64,000 nucleotides of DNA, taken from JBCDBD01 sp039184335. Lineage in GTDB: Bacteria > Bacteroidota > Bacteroidia > Flavobacteriales > Flavobacteriaceae. This document shows, piece by piece, positions 32,357-41,345 of the stretch. Numbering within the stretch: position 1 is the first letter of the stretch; each line of letters starts with the position of its first letter. The DNA lies in assembly GCA_039184335.1 (NCBI GenBank), contig JBCDBD010000005.1:67981-131980 (forward strand), in the 5' to 3' direction. Under the pieces are notes generated by a model, which had not been told where the DNA came from, searched no databases, and was given only the letters and a program-made list of their open reading frames with translations. The position numbers and the translations under genes were made by a program.

Positions 32357-35158
32357 TTATGGATTAATGGTCCATGAGACATAATAGATGGCCCCAATAT
32401 TGCCTGAACCAACAGCGGTAAAATATTCATCGGCCAACAAGTTGGATCCTCCAGCCTTGAATATCGATTTTATACTTGGTACGGAATAATTGATCTGTGC
32501 ATCCACAACGGAATAGGCCGGTACATCGCCATCAGCGAATGTGGCTTCCCAGAAAAAGCTATCACTCCATCTGTAGTTCACATTGAACCCAAAGTTTTCA
32601 AAAAGTGCCGTGTTGCCAAAGGAGGCTTTCACCCTATGCTCTGGTGTATTGAAACTCGTTTCAAAATCAGGAAAACTATCTTCGTCAAAATCAAAATCGG
32701 AATAAGTGTAATTCACGCCCAGATCGAAATTTCCTAAAATCTTGGTATCCACACCAATGGTAGCACCCCATGAGTCAATATCAGCTTCAGAGTTGGTGTA
32801 CGTTTGATATGCTTTAAAATCACTATTGGCAACAGCGGCGACGGCCAATGGTGTACTGGTGCCAGGTATGGTCTGCGACAATGTAACATCTCCATAGTAG
32901 GGCACAATAGTAGTAACATTCGATATAAAATCTGCATAACTATTGTAATAGCCACTCAAATCAATGGTAAACTTACCCAGTTGGGCACGATACCCCAACT
33001 CATAAGCGGTAATTTCTTCGGGCTGTACCAACCCAGGAGTGGCCTGCTCAAGATCCAAAGGGTCTCCTGTTGTTGCAAATTCCTCTACAGAGCTACGGGT
33101 AAAAGCATTTTCATAACCTTCGCGCCCAACGATTTGAACTGACGAGGATCCCAACAAAGCTTGACCAGATTGGCTTACATCATTGAAAGTTCTGACGTCC
33201 CTATCAAGGTTACCAGGTGCAGAACCTACCAATATGGCAGAACCGGCATCTAAGCCTATAAACAAATCTTGCGTGGTCGGGTTTCTAAATCCTTGTTGTA
33301 CAGATACCCTAACATTATGGTTTCGCTTTTCCCCTAAGGTAAGTCCCAACGATACTCTTGGTGAGAGAAAACCGTCGAAAAACTCATTCTTATCATAACG
33401 GGCCGAGCCGGTAAACTTCAATCGGTCATCCAACAATTTTTTCTGTAGCTGCACGTAAGCCCCATACTCATTATAGGTGATAGGGCCATCTAGATCAGTA
33501 AAGATGGTCCCGCCAGAATCCAATTCATATTCCCTAAAGGAGCCCCCTAGTTGTATATCGGCCCAATCATTGATTAAATGGGCCAAATTATAGTTACCAT
33601 TGACATGACGGAATTTAGTATTGTCAATAAACTTGGCCCCTCTGCTCAGGTCACCATCTGAAATAACGCTATTGAAGGCATTTTGAAATTCTGGTGTGCC
33701 TGGTTGAAACCTTCCCGTATCGGCAGCTGCCCTTGCAGCGGCATGGGCTTGCTCATCTGTGGCAAGAACTCCTGAACCAATTCCCAGTTTTGCACCAATG
33801 AATGTTTCTGCATACTCGGTGAACCATTGGGTATCTGATTTCCAGCGTCGGTTTACGTTGATCGCTGCAAAGCGCGTATCGTAAGAATCCCCTGAATTCT
33901 CAGAGACAATATACCCTCTTATAAAAAAGTTATCATTCTTGATTTCCAATTTATGTTGCTGCAATGTGAACCCAGTCACTGAATACCGATTGGCCCCTTG
34001 GTAAATGGTCGTACCCCTACCGATACGCCCATTGTAGATAAATTCCAAATCATCACCAAATGGTCGATAATGTACTGCAAAGTCAGTTTTTACACTTTCC
34101 GCATCATAATCTGCGATAACTCCTTCATCATAACCTGTTCTGCTGACCAAAGCTGAACCAATGGTGCCGCTAGGCAAACCAGCAAGTTCATCAAAATCAA
34201 GCGTTGTATTCACTTCATCACCGTAAACATTCAATCCATCGTATGCCGGATTTGACCGATCCGCTCCAGGGTTTTCCAAATCAACAATGCTGTTGGCATG
34301 CCAATCCTCTCCCTTTAAAAAGGATAAATTTGCCTTGACGGCCAGTTTATCACTGAAGGCATGTGCCGCACGAATTCCGAAATCATAATAGTTATTGTCA
34401 CCAGCAGCTTCTTGAGAGGTAATACCTGTTTTTGCATAAGCACTAATACCCTGAAAATCAAATGGATTTTTGCTTCGCATAAAGAGAATACCGTTGAAGG
34501 CACCAGCTCCATACAATGCTGAAGAGGCCCCCGGTAAAATCTCAACGCTCTGTACATCAAGCTCTGACATACCTACCAAATTTCCTAAAACAAAGTTCAA
34601 CCCCGGAGCCGTATTGTCCATCCCATCAGTTAATTGAAGGAATCGTGTATTGGCAAATGTGGCAAAACCCCTGGTGTTAATTGATTGGAACGTTAAACTA
34701 TTGGTATTCAAGTCAACCCCTTTAAGGTTTTGCAATCCTCCATAAAAAGATTCAGCCGTCGTATTTTGAATTTCCCGAAGCCCGAATCGCTCCACCGACA
34801 CGGGAGACTCAAAAATACGTTCAGGTGTTCTCGAAGCTGATATCACGATTTCATCCAAAATAGTTGACGATTCATTCAACGTAATCGTAAATGTTTGGTT
34901 ATTTGAAGTTACCTCTACCGTTGTTTCTGAATAACCAATACTCGTTATTCTTAGTTGAAACGGCGGGTTTTCTGCAGTACTTAATATAAAATTGCCATCA
35001 AAATCTGCGACGGCCCCTTCTGCCTTTCCAACCACCAAGACATTGGCACTTGCAACAGGATCTCCATTTTGGTCCACTACCTTTCCATTTACTGTTGTTT
35101 GTGCGTAGGATACAAAACCGAGCACCATGAAAAAGGCGATTGTTATTTTTTTCATCAT
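32357..35158 (-). CDS. TonB-dependent receptor with carboxypeptidase-like N-terminal domain
   Basis: A 933-residue outer-membrane receptor. It has a signal peptide (MMKKITIAFFMVLGFVSYAQ), a carboxypeptidase-like domain (about 22-105; VNGKVVDQNGDPVASANVLV), a plug (about 115-235; STILDEIVISASRTPERIFE, GASSALYGAGAFNGILFMRS) and a large barrel. The plug opening with 'ISASRTPER' is like CirA/siderophore-type receptors, but no iron-uptake gene is near. No susD-like gene follows, and the gene stands alone between atpD and glmS with its own terminator. A 9-bp direct repeat lies just upstream. Confidence 0.92.
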   Translation of the reverse strand: MMKKITIAFFMVLGFVSYAQTTVNGKVVDQNGDPVASANVLVVGKAEGAVADFDGNFILSTAENPPFQLRITSIGYSETTVEVTSNNQTFTITLNESSTILDEIVISASRTPERIFESPVSVERFGLREIQNTTAESFYGGLQNLKGVDLNTNSLTFQSINTRGFATFANTRFLQLTDGMDNTAPGLNFVLGNLVGMSELDVQSVEILPGASSALYGAGAFNGILFMRSKNPFDFQGISAYAKTGITSQEAAGDNNYYDFGIRAAHAFSDKLAVKANLSFLKGEDWHANSIVDLENPGADRSNPAYDGLNVYGDEVNTTLDFDELAGLPSGTIGSALVSRTGYDEGVIADYDAESVKTDFAVHYRPFGDDLEFIYNGRIGRGTTIYQGANRYSVTGFTLQQHKLEIKNDNFFIRGYIVSENSGDSYDTRFAAINVNRRWKSDTQWFTEYAETFIGAKLGIGSGVLATDEQAHAAARAAADTGRFQPGTPEFQNAFNSVISDGDLSRGAKFIDNTKFRHVNGNYNLAHLINDWADIQLGGSFREYELDSGGTIFTDLDGPITYNEYGAYVQLQKKLLDDRLKFTGSARYDKNEFFDGFLSPRVSLGLTLGEKRNHNVRVSVQQGFRNPTTQDLFIGLDAGSAILVGSAPGNLDRDVRTFNDVSQSGQALLGSSSVQIVGREGYENAFTRSSVEEFATTGDPLDLEQATPGLVQPEEITAYELGYRAQLGKFTIDLSGYYNSYADFISNVTTIVPYYGDVTLSQTIPGTSTPLAVAAVANSDFKAYQTYTNSEADIDSWGATIGVDTKILGNFDLGVNYTYSDFDFDEDSFPDFETSFNTPEHRVKASFGNTALFENFGFNVNYRWSDSFFWEATFADGDVPAYSVVDAQINYSVPSIKSIFKAGGSNLLADEYFTAVGSGNIGAIYYVSWTINP

Positions 35159-35168
35159 TCTTGAATTT

Positions 35169-35199
35169 GCGTTAAGTTAGCTTTAAATCGGCGTTAAGT
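35169..35199. promoter_or_regulatory. GCGTTAAGT direct repeat upstream of TonB receptor
   Basis: GCGTTAAGT occurs at 35169-35177 and 35191-35199, exactly 22 bp apart (two helical turns), beginning 11 bp before the receptor ATG. The spacing fits a dimeric regulator. Its place in the leader suggests a repressor, or a site overlapping the transcription start. Further up, 35260-35269 is the self-complementary ATGCATGCAT-like sequence. Binding is inferred. Confidence 0.4.
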
Positions 35200-35311
35200 A
35201 TTAGGAGCGGAATATACATTTTTTTTCATTCGGATTCTACAAAAATGAAAAAAATTATGCATGCATAGTATTTTTTCCTCAAAAAAATTAGGGTCAATCT
35301 ATCAATTTAAC

Positions 35312-35340
35312 AAAAAAATCGCCCGATTTGGCGACTTTTT
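35312..35340 (-). terminator. Terminator of glmS
   Basis: TCGCC (35319-35323) and GGCGA (35330-35334) form a short stem, flanked by an A run on the left and T run on the right that extend pairing. Read on the minus strand it ends in a run of T, 24 bp after the glmS stop. It could also work on the plus strand. Confidence 0.7.
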
Positions 35341-35363
35341 AAATGATTTCGTGCATGGAAAAG

Positions 35364-37211
35364 TTACTCCACGGTAACTGATTTAGCTAGATTTCTTGGC
35401 TGGTCCACGTTACAACCGCGCATCACCGCGATGTGGTATGAAAGCAATTGTAGTGGTATCGTCGTCAACAAAGGGGACAAACTCTCTGAAGTCTCAGGAA
35501 CTTCAACAACGTGGTCTGCCAATTCTTTGACGGTCTTGTCGCCCTCGCTTACAATGGCAATGATCTTGCCGCTCCGCGATTTGATTTCTTGTATATTACT
35601 GACCACCTTTTCATAATGGCCTTTTCTAGTGGCTATTACCACAACCGGCATCTGTTCATCAATCAGTGCTATAGGGCCATGCTTCATTTCGGCAGCAGGA
35701 TAGCCTTCTGCGTGAATATAACTGATTTCCTTAAGTTTTAATGCACCTTCTAAGGCTACTGGAAAGTTATAGCCCCTACCTAGATAAAGACAATTTGCGG
35801 AATCTTTGTATACCTCTGAAATTTGTTCGACCAATGCATTCAATTCAAGGGTCTTCTCTACTTTGGCAGGTATGCCCTCTAGTTCAGTCAAAAATTCATG
35901 GAACCTAGACTCAGAAAATATGCCCTTTTCTTTGGCAAGTTTTAAGGCGATCAAGGTAAGTACGGTTATCTGTGTGGTGAAGGCCTTAGTTGAGGCCACT
36001 CCTATTTCTGGACCTGCATGGGTATACGCTCCAGCATGGGTTTCCCTTGCAATGGAAGATCCGACCACATTACACACCCCAAAAACAAATGCTCCTTTCT
36101 TCTTGGCCAGTTTTATCGCTGCCAACGTATCTGCTGTCTCACCAGATTGGGATATCGCAATGAGCACATCTTTATCTGTGATCACCGGATTGCGGTATCT
36201 GAATTCAGAAGCATATTCAACCTCCACAGGTATTCTGGCCAAATCTTCGAAAATGTATTCGGCCACCAAACCTGCATGCCATGAAGTACCACAGGCGACA
36301 ATAATAATCCTGTTCGCATTCAATATTTTTTCAAGATTCTGGTCGATGCCCGACATTTTGATGATGCCTTGGTCAGGCCGCAACCTTCCTCGATAGGTAT
36401 CTAAAATTGCATGGGGCTGTTCGTAAATTTCCTTGAGCATAAAATGTTCGTACCCCCCTTTTTCAATCTCTTCCAGGTTCAACTGTAACTCTAGGATATT
36501 TGGATATGCAATCGCATCATCCTTGATCTTACGCAATTTAATCTCTTTGCCAATGCGGACGATGGCCATTTCTTCATCTTCAAGATATACCGCATTGTTG
36601 GTGTATTCAATAAAGGGGGAAGCATCTGATGCAATGAAATATTCGTTTGTGCCTACACCTATGGCCAGTGGACTACCTAGTTTTGCCACTACGATTTCAT
36701 CAGGCTTGTTTTTATCAAAAACAGCTATGGCATAAGCGCCCACCACTTGGTTCAACGCTATTTGAACAGCCTGCCCCAACTTGACTCCTTCTTTTTTCTT
36801 TACCTCTTCAATAAGATTGACCAACACCTCGGTATCAGTTTCTGATGTGAAAGAATAGCCCCTTTTGACCAAAGCCTGCTTTATGGCCTCATAATTTTCA
36901 ATAATACCGTTATGAATGATGACAAGGTCTCCAGAATTGGAATAATGGGGATGTGAATTGATATCGTTCGGCACCCCGTGCGTCGCCCATCTTGTATGCC
37001 CCAAACCAAGTTTTCCCTGCAGGGACATTGAAGCTTCCGCTTTACGCTTTAAATCTTCGACCTTGCCTTTTGTTTTGGATAGATGCGATGCCTCACCGTC
37101 GAACAACACAATACCGGCACTATCATAACCCCGATATTCCAATCGCTGTAATCCTTTGATTATTATGGGATAAGCATCCCTATGGCCGATATAACCCACA
37201 ATTCCACACAT
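35364..37211 (-). CDS. glmS: Glutamine-fructose-6-phosphate aminotransferase (isomerizing)
   Basis: A 615-residue enzyme making glucosamine-6-phosphate, the entry to cell-wall amino sugars. The N-terminal nucleophile Cys follows Met (MCGIVGYIGHRDAYPI). The glutaminase domain fills about 1-225 (GHTRWATHGVPNDINSHPH). Two SIS sugar-isomerase domains follow (ACGTSWHAGLVAEYIFED, SQSGETADTLAAIKLAK) and the end is NLAKSVTVE. Length and motifs are normal. No glmS ribozyme signature was found in the leader. It lies downstream of the DUF4270 gene but 130 bp away with its own promoter box. Confidence 0.98.
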   Translation of the reverse strand: MCGIVGYIGHRDAYPIIIKGLQRLEYRGYDSAGIVLFDGEASHLSKTKGKVEDLKRKAEASMSLQGKLGLGHTRWATHGVPNDINSHPHYSNSGDLVIIHNGIIENYEAIKQALVKRGYSFTSETDTEVLVNLIEEVKKKEGVKLGQAVQIALNQVVGAYAIAVFDKNKPDEIVVAKLGSPLAIGVGTNEYFIASDASPFIEYTNNAVYLEDEEMAIVRIGKEIKLRKIKDDAIAYPNILELQLNLEEIEKGGYEHFMLKEIYEQPHAILDTYRGRLRPDQGIIKMSGIDQNLEKILNANRIIIVACGTSWHAGLVAEYIFEDLARIPVEVEYASEFRYRNPVITDKDVLIAISQSGETADTLAAIKLAKKKGAFVFGVCNVVGSSIARETHAGAYTHAGPEIGVASTKAFTTQITVLTLIALKLAKEKGIFSESRFHEFLTELEGIPAKVEKTLELNALVEQISEVYKDSANCLYLGRGYNFPVALEGALKLKEISYIHAEGYPAAEMKHGPIALIDEQMPVVVIATRKGHYEKVVSNIQEIKSRSGKIIAIVSEGDKTVKELADHVVEVPETSESLSPLLTTIPLQLLSYHIAVMRGCNVDQPRNLAKSVTVE

Positions 37212-37252
37212 AATCTAGATTTAATCAGTCTGTTAGCAATTCATTTGAGCAA

Positions 37253-37260
37253 CAAATTTA
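37253..37260 (-). promoter_or_regulatory. Putative -7 box of glmS
   Basis: On the minus strand TAAATTTG matches TAnnTTTG, 41 bp upstream of the glmS ATG. The -33 element is not clear. Confidence 0.45.
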
Positions 37261-37341
37261 AATTTTGTAGAAAATAAAAACTTGAAATATGGTTGTAAAA
37301 CGAAAAAAATTTATACCTCGTATTTGAATACCCGATTATAT

Positions 37342-39213
37342 TCAATTGGCTTCTGTATAAAAAATTTCAAGTTTTAGCTTTTTTTCTTCGTTTATTGCTT
37401 CAACATTACTTCCAAAAAGAATGGTTCCCAAAGGGTTGATGGTAGACATCACCGGTATGTCAACCACTTCATCGTTTGCACCCATTGCCTCAGACACAAT
37501 GGTCAACCCAATATTTGAAGACAATGTCAAGGAGAGCCTGTCATTCAAAGAATCCCTAACAATGATATCATTGATATGCTCTGTTATCCTGACCGTGTAT
37601 TTAATTCCATTATCCAATGGTACACTATTGCCATCCTCTTCTTCCTCAAGAAGACCATCATAATTCAAAAATATGCCCAATGGATCTGTGGATACCGAAT
37701 TTTCAGTGGCTATATTGTAGACGGGGTCATTGGTTTCCGCATTGTAGAGATAAAGCCTAGGGGGCTCAATGACACCTTGGGCCACATCAAGGGCTTCACG
37801 ATCGACATAGAACACCAAATTCGCTTCGTTGATGATCCAATTGTTCGATTTAATTTCATCGATAATGGCCTGACCCCCATCTTCACCAAACAACCTAATT
37901 TCAGCATAAGTACCTGCTCCTCCCTTTAAATAAATACGTGATGCATTTTGACCATTGTCCAGATTATCAGAAATCTGGGGTGGAAATGCATCACTCAACA
38001 AGGTATTTACTGCATTGCCAATTAATAAAGAATTGATTACTTGTGACAAACTAAATGTATAGTCTCGCTCTGTTTGCTCGATAAAGTCATCTGAATCGTC
38101 ATCAAGGGTGTCATTGGTGTTCACATCATCAAACTCATAGGTCATTGTTATCCTAGCCTGGGTGATGTCCAAAAGTATCATGAGGTCTTCTGATTCAGAA
38201 GAAATGTGGATGCCCCGAATAAAATCATTGAAATTTGCCTGGCTCAAAAGCTCAGAACTTCCTTCTTTGTCCAAGATATTTTCTTGAAAAAAAGCATTGT
38301 CAAGTGGCACCCTGATACCAGGGTTAAGGCGCGTTTCAACAAATTCAGATTCGTCTACATCTTCGGTATCGGGATCGTCTTCCTGAAAAAAAAGGATCTC
38401 TTCATTATCAATGACAATTTCACCATCAAACAATACATCAGAAACGAATTCAGGTGAAAAGGTCTGATCCGAAAAATAGGGCTGCAATTCTTCAAAATTG
38501 GCATTGGGATCCAAATCACGTAGAAAAAAGGTCGATCTTTCGACCTTGAGTTGAAATGGCACATCCCTATTACCAAAAATACTGTCCAGTTCAAAAAATT
38601 TTGGAAAGTTGTTCACTATGATTTCCTCATCATCAGCATCACCAATACCGTCGTCATCGGTATCGGGATCAAGGGGGTCAGTACCTATCAGTCTTTCATC
38701 ATTATCGGTCAGCCCGTCACCATCAGTATCGCTGTTGGGATCTTCAGGATCTGCATCAAACTCATTATCAACCCCATCAAAATCAGAGTCAGCCAAAGTT
38801 TGTGGCGTTTGATAGGGTATGTATAGAAAAACTTCTTTGACCGTCTCGTTCTCTTCTATGGACAGGTTATTCTCATCGGTATCTGAGATATCTTCCGTGC
38901 TTTGCGAAAAATCACCAAAAACAGGATCTCCGTCAATGCCGGGAAAAGTAATCTGTGATGTAATACTTCCGGTGGTGTTTCCATAGATGGGGTCCACAAA
39001 CGTCCCTAATTGATATAGCGGCAATCTATTGGTTTGAACTGTTTGGATATTCTTATTATATGCAAAAACGTCATAAACCTCGGATCCAGTCACAAAAGGT
39101 TCTTCAGAAATGGCTCCCTCACCAAGTGTTATGGGGTCTTCTTCACATGACATTGATAGCATCACAAAAACTCCAACCAGCGTTGAAGTGAACGCTCTCC
39201 TTAAAAAATTCAT
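37342..39213 (-). CDS. DUF4270 lipoprotein with thrombospondin type 3-like calcium repeats
   Basis: A 623-residue lipoprotein. The signal ends in the lipobox LSMSC, followed by EEDPITLGEGAISEEPFVTG and NRLPLYQLGTFVDPIYGNTT, the opening of DUF4270, a Bacteroidetes surface/envelope family. At about 160-205 an acidic block is inserted: DSDFDGVDNEFDADPEDPNS, DTDGDGLTDNDERLIGTD and DTDDDGIGDADDEE, which are thrombospondin type 3 repeats that bind Ca2+. The rest is beta-rich. It starts 5 bp after the synthase-like gene and is probably co-transcribed with it. DUF4270 next to a short glycogen-synthase-like gene is an arrangement I recall in flavobacteria; the function is unknown. Confidence 0.85.
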   Translation of the reverse strand: MNFLRRAFTSTLVGVFVMLSMSCEEDPITLGEGAISEEPFVTGSEVYDVFAYNKNIQTVQTNRLPLYQLGTFVDPIYGNTTGSITSQITFPGIDGDPVFGDFSQSTEDISDTDENNLSIEENETVKEVFLYIPYQTPQTLADSDFDGVDNEFDADPEDPNSDTDGDGLTDNDERLIGTDPLDPDTDDDGIGDADDEEIIVNNFPKFFELDSIFGNRDVPFQLKVERSTFFLRDLDPNANFEELQPYFSDQTFSPEFVSDVLFDGEIVIDNEEILFFQEDDPDTEDVDESEFVETRLNPGIRVPLDNAFFQENILDKEGSSELLSQANFNDFIRGIHISSESEDLMILLDITQARITMTYEFDDVNTNDTLDDDSDDFIEQTERDYTFSLSQVINSLLIGNAVNTLLSDAFPPQISDNLDNGQNASRIYLKGGAGTYAEIRLFGEDGGQAIIDEIKSNNWIINEANLVFYVDREALDVAQGVIEPPRLYLYNAETNDPVYNIATENSVSTDPLGIFLNYDGLLEEEEDGNSVPLDNGIKYTVRITEHINDIIVRDSLNDRLSLTLSSNIGLTIVSEAMGANDEVVDIPVMSTINPLGTILFGSNVEAINEEKKLKLEIFYTEAN

Positions 39214-39218
39214 GGGAA

Positions 39219-40028
39219 CTATTTTAAAACTTCAGATTTATAAAAATTGGTGTATGCTTCTTCTGCTTCTTGAAAAGATACATAGGGCAAAACAGGTTTG
39301 GCCAGGTTGGTAATATGATGTTTCAGTTCTTCTGATATAACTTCAGAAGCCAAAATAATGGCATCGGAATGATCTACTGCAACTTTTAACAAATTATTAT
39401 AGTCTGGTTTTTTCAATACATTGATACTGTCATCGGGTATGCCATCGAACGCTATCTTTTGCATCATTTCTTCATCAAGCTCACCTTCAAAACCCTTGTC
39501 ATATACTGACGTGACAATTTTACTGTCAGCAAACAAAGGCTCATCAGCGTAATACTTTCTGAGATATAGGGGAAGGAGTGAAGCCATCCAACCATGAACA
39601 TGTATGATATCGGGCGACCAATTCAACTTTTTTACGGTCTCAACAACCCCTTTGGCAAAAAATATGGCCCGTTCATCATTATCAGAAAACAAATTGTCTT
39701 CAGCATCGGCAAATGTGGCCTTTCTTTTAAAGTATTCTTCGTTATCAATAAAATAGACCTGAATCCGTTCACGTGGTATGGAAGCCACCTTAATTATCAA
39801 TGGCATGTCCATATCGTTAATGACCAAGTTCATACCTGACAACCGTATTACCTCGTGCAGTTGGTGCCGCCGCTCATTGATATTCCCATAACGCGGCATA
39901 AAGATTCGAATTTGGCCTCCATTGCTGTTGACCATTCTAGGAGCTTCGTACGACATTAAGGAAACTTGATTCTCAGGAAGGTATGGCACTAATTCAGAAG
40001 ATACGAACAATATCTTTTTCCCATTCAT
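39219..40028 (-). CDS. Glycogen/starch synthase-like protein, N-terminal domain only
   Basis: A 269-residue protein starting at ATG 40028 (MNGKKILFVSSELVPYLPEN). It follows the GT5 N-terminal Rossmann domain: the E-LVPY start, GGQIRIFMPRYGNINER, IYFIDNEEYF-like loops and WSPDIIHVHGWMASLLPLYL. Full GlgA is about 470 residues or more; the C-terminal ADP-glucose-binding domain is absent and the DUF4270 gene begins 5 bp later, so this is its natural end. The ADP-binding KTGG-like motif is also not seen (SSELVPY lacks it). It may be a regulatory or non-catalytic relative. It is divergent from panC. Confidence 0.78.
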   Translation of the reverse strand: MNGKKILFVSSELVPYLPENQVSLMSYEAPRMVNSNGGQIRIFMPRYGNINERRHQLHEVIRLSGMNLVINDMDMPLIIKVASIPRERIQVYFIDNEEYFKRKATFADAEDNLFSDNDERAIFFAKGVVETVKKLNWSPDIIHVHGWMASLLPLYLRKYYADEPLFADSKIVTSVYDKGFEGELDEEMMQKIAFDGIPDDSINVLKKPDYNNLLKVAVDHSDAIILASEVISEELKHHITNLAKPVLPYVSFQEAEEAYTNFYKSEVLK

Positions 40029-40064
40029 AAACGCATTCTTTTGTTTATCTGAAAAACGTAGCTG

Positions 40065-40111
40065 CAAAAATACAAAAATTATAAAGATTACCAGTATTTA
40101 TAGTATTTTTG
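40065..40111. promoter_or_regulatory. Divergent promoter boxes for panC and the synthase-like gene
   Basis: TATTTTTG at 40104-40111 (plus) lies 19 bp before the panC ATG, and TATTTTTG at 40072-40065 (minus) lies 36 bp before the synthase-like ATG. Both fully match TAnnTTTG. The two -33 regions overlap in the middle, so the promoters may compete. Confidence 0.5.
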
Positions 40112-40130
40112 CACGCTTTTAGGCCAATTT

Positions 40131-40979
40131 ATGCGAGTCATACGTCACAAAAATGAGCTTCAAAACCTGTTACAGATCCAAATGGACAAAAACCATACCA
40201 TTGGTTTTGTGCCAACAATGGGTGCATTGCATGAAGGCCATGTTTCGTTGGTGAGAAGGGCATGCGCAGAAAACGATGTTGCCGTCGTGAGCATTTTTGT
40301 CAATCCTACACAATTTGACAATGAAGATGATCTCGAAAACTATCCTGAAAATCTTGAAAACGATATTGCGATGCTTGATAAGGTTTCTAAGGATATTGTT
40401 CTTTTCACTCCCTCTGAATCAGAAATTTATGATGGGAACATCACATCAAATTCCTATGATTTCAATGGGTTGGAAAAGGTAATGGAAGGGATTTTTAGAG
40501 TGGGGCATTTTAATGGTGTGGCAACCATCGTAGAGCATTTGCTTTCAACCGTGAACCCCCATAGGGCCTATTTCGGTGAGAAAGATTTTCAACAATTACA
40601 AATTGTCAAAAAGCTTGTGGCGCTGAAAAAAATACCTTGTGACATTATTGGTTGCCCGATTGAGCGGGAACCCAACGGATTGGCCATGAGTTCGCGAAAT
40701 GAAAGACTCACGAAACGCATTCGACTAAAGGCGGGCTTTATCTATGGCACACTTAAAAAGGCCCAATCAAAATTTGGCACGGAAAATGCTAATGTTATCA
40801 CGGAATGGGTAAAAACCCAATACATGCGCAATCCTGATTTTCGGTTGCAATATTTCCAGATTGCAGACGTAGACACCCTCACTCCATTGATCAAAAAACA
40901 AGAACAAAAAAAATACAGGGCATTCATTGCGGTTTATGCCGAAGATGTTCGTTTGATAGATAACATAGCCCTTAATTAA
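40131..40979 (+). CDS. panC: Pantothenate synthetase
   Basis: A 282-residue ATP-dependent ligase joining pantoate and beta-alanine. The nucleotide motif is FVPTMGALHEGHVSLVRRA (HIGH-like), with VVSIFVNPTQFDNEDDLENY, VEHLLSTVNPHRAYFGEKDF and the MSSRN loop in NGLAMSSRNERL. It is 13 bp before panD, forming a pantothenate pair. panB is not in the window. Confidence 0.97.
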   Translation: MRVIRHKNELQNLLQIQMDKNHTIGFVPTMGALHEGHVSLVRRACAENDVAVVSIFVNPTQFDNEDDLENYPENLENDIAMLDKVSKDIVLFTPSESEIYDGNITSNSYDFNGLEKVMEGIFRVGHFNGVATIVEHLLSTVNPHRAYFGEKDFQQLQIVKKLVALKKIPCDIIGCPIEREPNGLAMSSRNERLTKRIRLKAGFIYGTLKKAQSKFGTENANVITEWVKTQYMRNPDFRLQYFQIADVDTLTPLIKKQEQKKYRAFIAVYAEDVRLIDNIALN

Positions 40980-40992
40980 CTAGTTTTGCACT

Positions 40993-41343
40993 ATGCAGGT
41001 TGAAGTAGTAAAATCAAAGATCCACCGGGTCAAGGTCACCGGGGCCGATCTCAACTATATCGGTAGCATCACCATCGACGAAGATTTGATGGATGCCGCA
41101 AATATCATTCGTGGCGAGAAAGTACAAATTGTCAACAACAACAATGGTGAGCGCTTAGAAACCTATGCTATTCCCGGACCAAGGGGAACAGGTGAGCTTA
41201 CTTTAAATGGGGCTGCTGCGAGAAAAGTCGCTGTTGGTGATGTTCTGATTCTGATTGCCTATGCCTGGATGTCTATTGAAGAGGCCAAAAAATTCAATCC
41301 TGCCCTTGTTTTTCCGAATGAAGAAACCAACTTACTGAACTGA
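40993..41343 (+). CDS. panD: Aspartate 1-decarboxylase
   Basis: A 116-residue pyruvoyl enzyme that supplies beta-alanine to PanC. The self-cleavage Gly-Ser is in NYIGSITIDEDLMDAA (between residues 24 and 25 region); IVNNNNGERLETYAIPG and GTGELTLNGAAARKV are typical. Beta-alanine made here is used by the product of the gene just upstream. The next gene follows after 2 bp. Confidence 0.97.
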   Translation: MQVEVVKSKIHRVKVTGADLNYIGSITIDEDLMDAANIIRGEKVQIVNNNNGERLETYAIPGPRGTGELTLNGAAARKVAVGDVLILIAYAWMSIEEAKKFNPALVFPNEETNLLN

Positions 41344-41345
41344 TT

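Noticed and set aside
32357..35158. SusC of a polysaccharide-utilisation locus
   Set aside because: No susD-like lipoprotein gene is adjacent and the length and plug fit a stand-alone receptor better.
35212..35363. glmS ribozyme or riboswitch near glmS
   Set aside because: The leader of glmS is on the other side (37212 onward) and is only about 40 nt from the promoter box, too short for the ribozyme.
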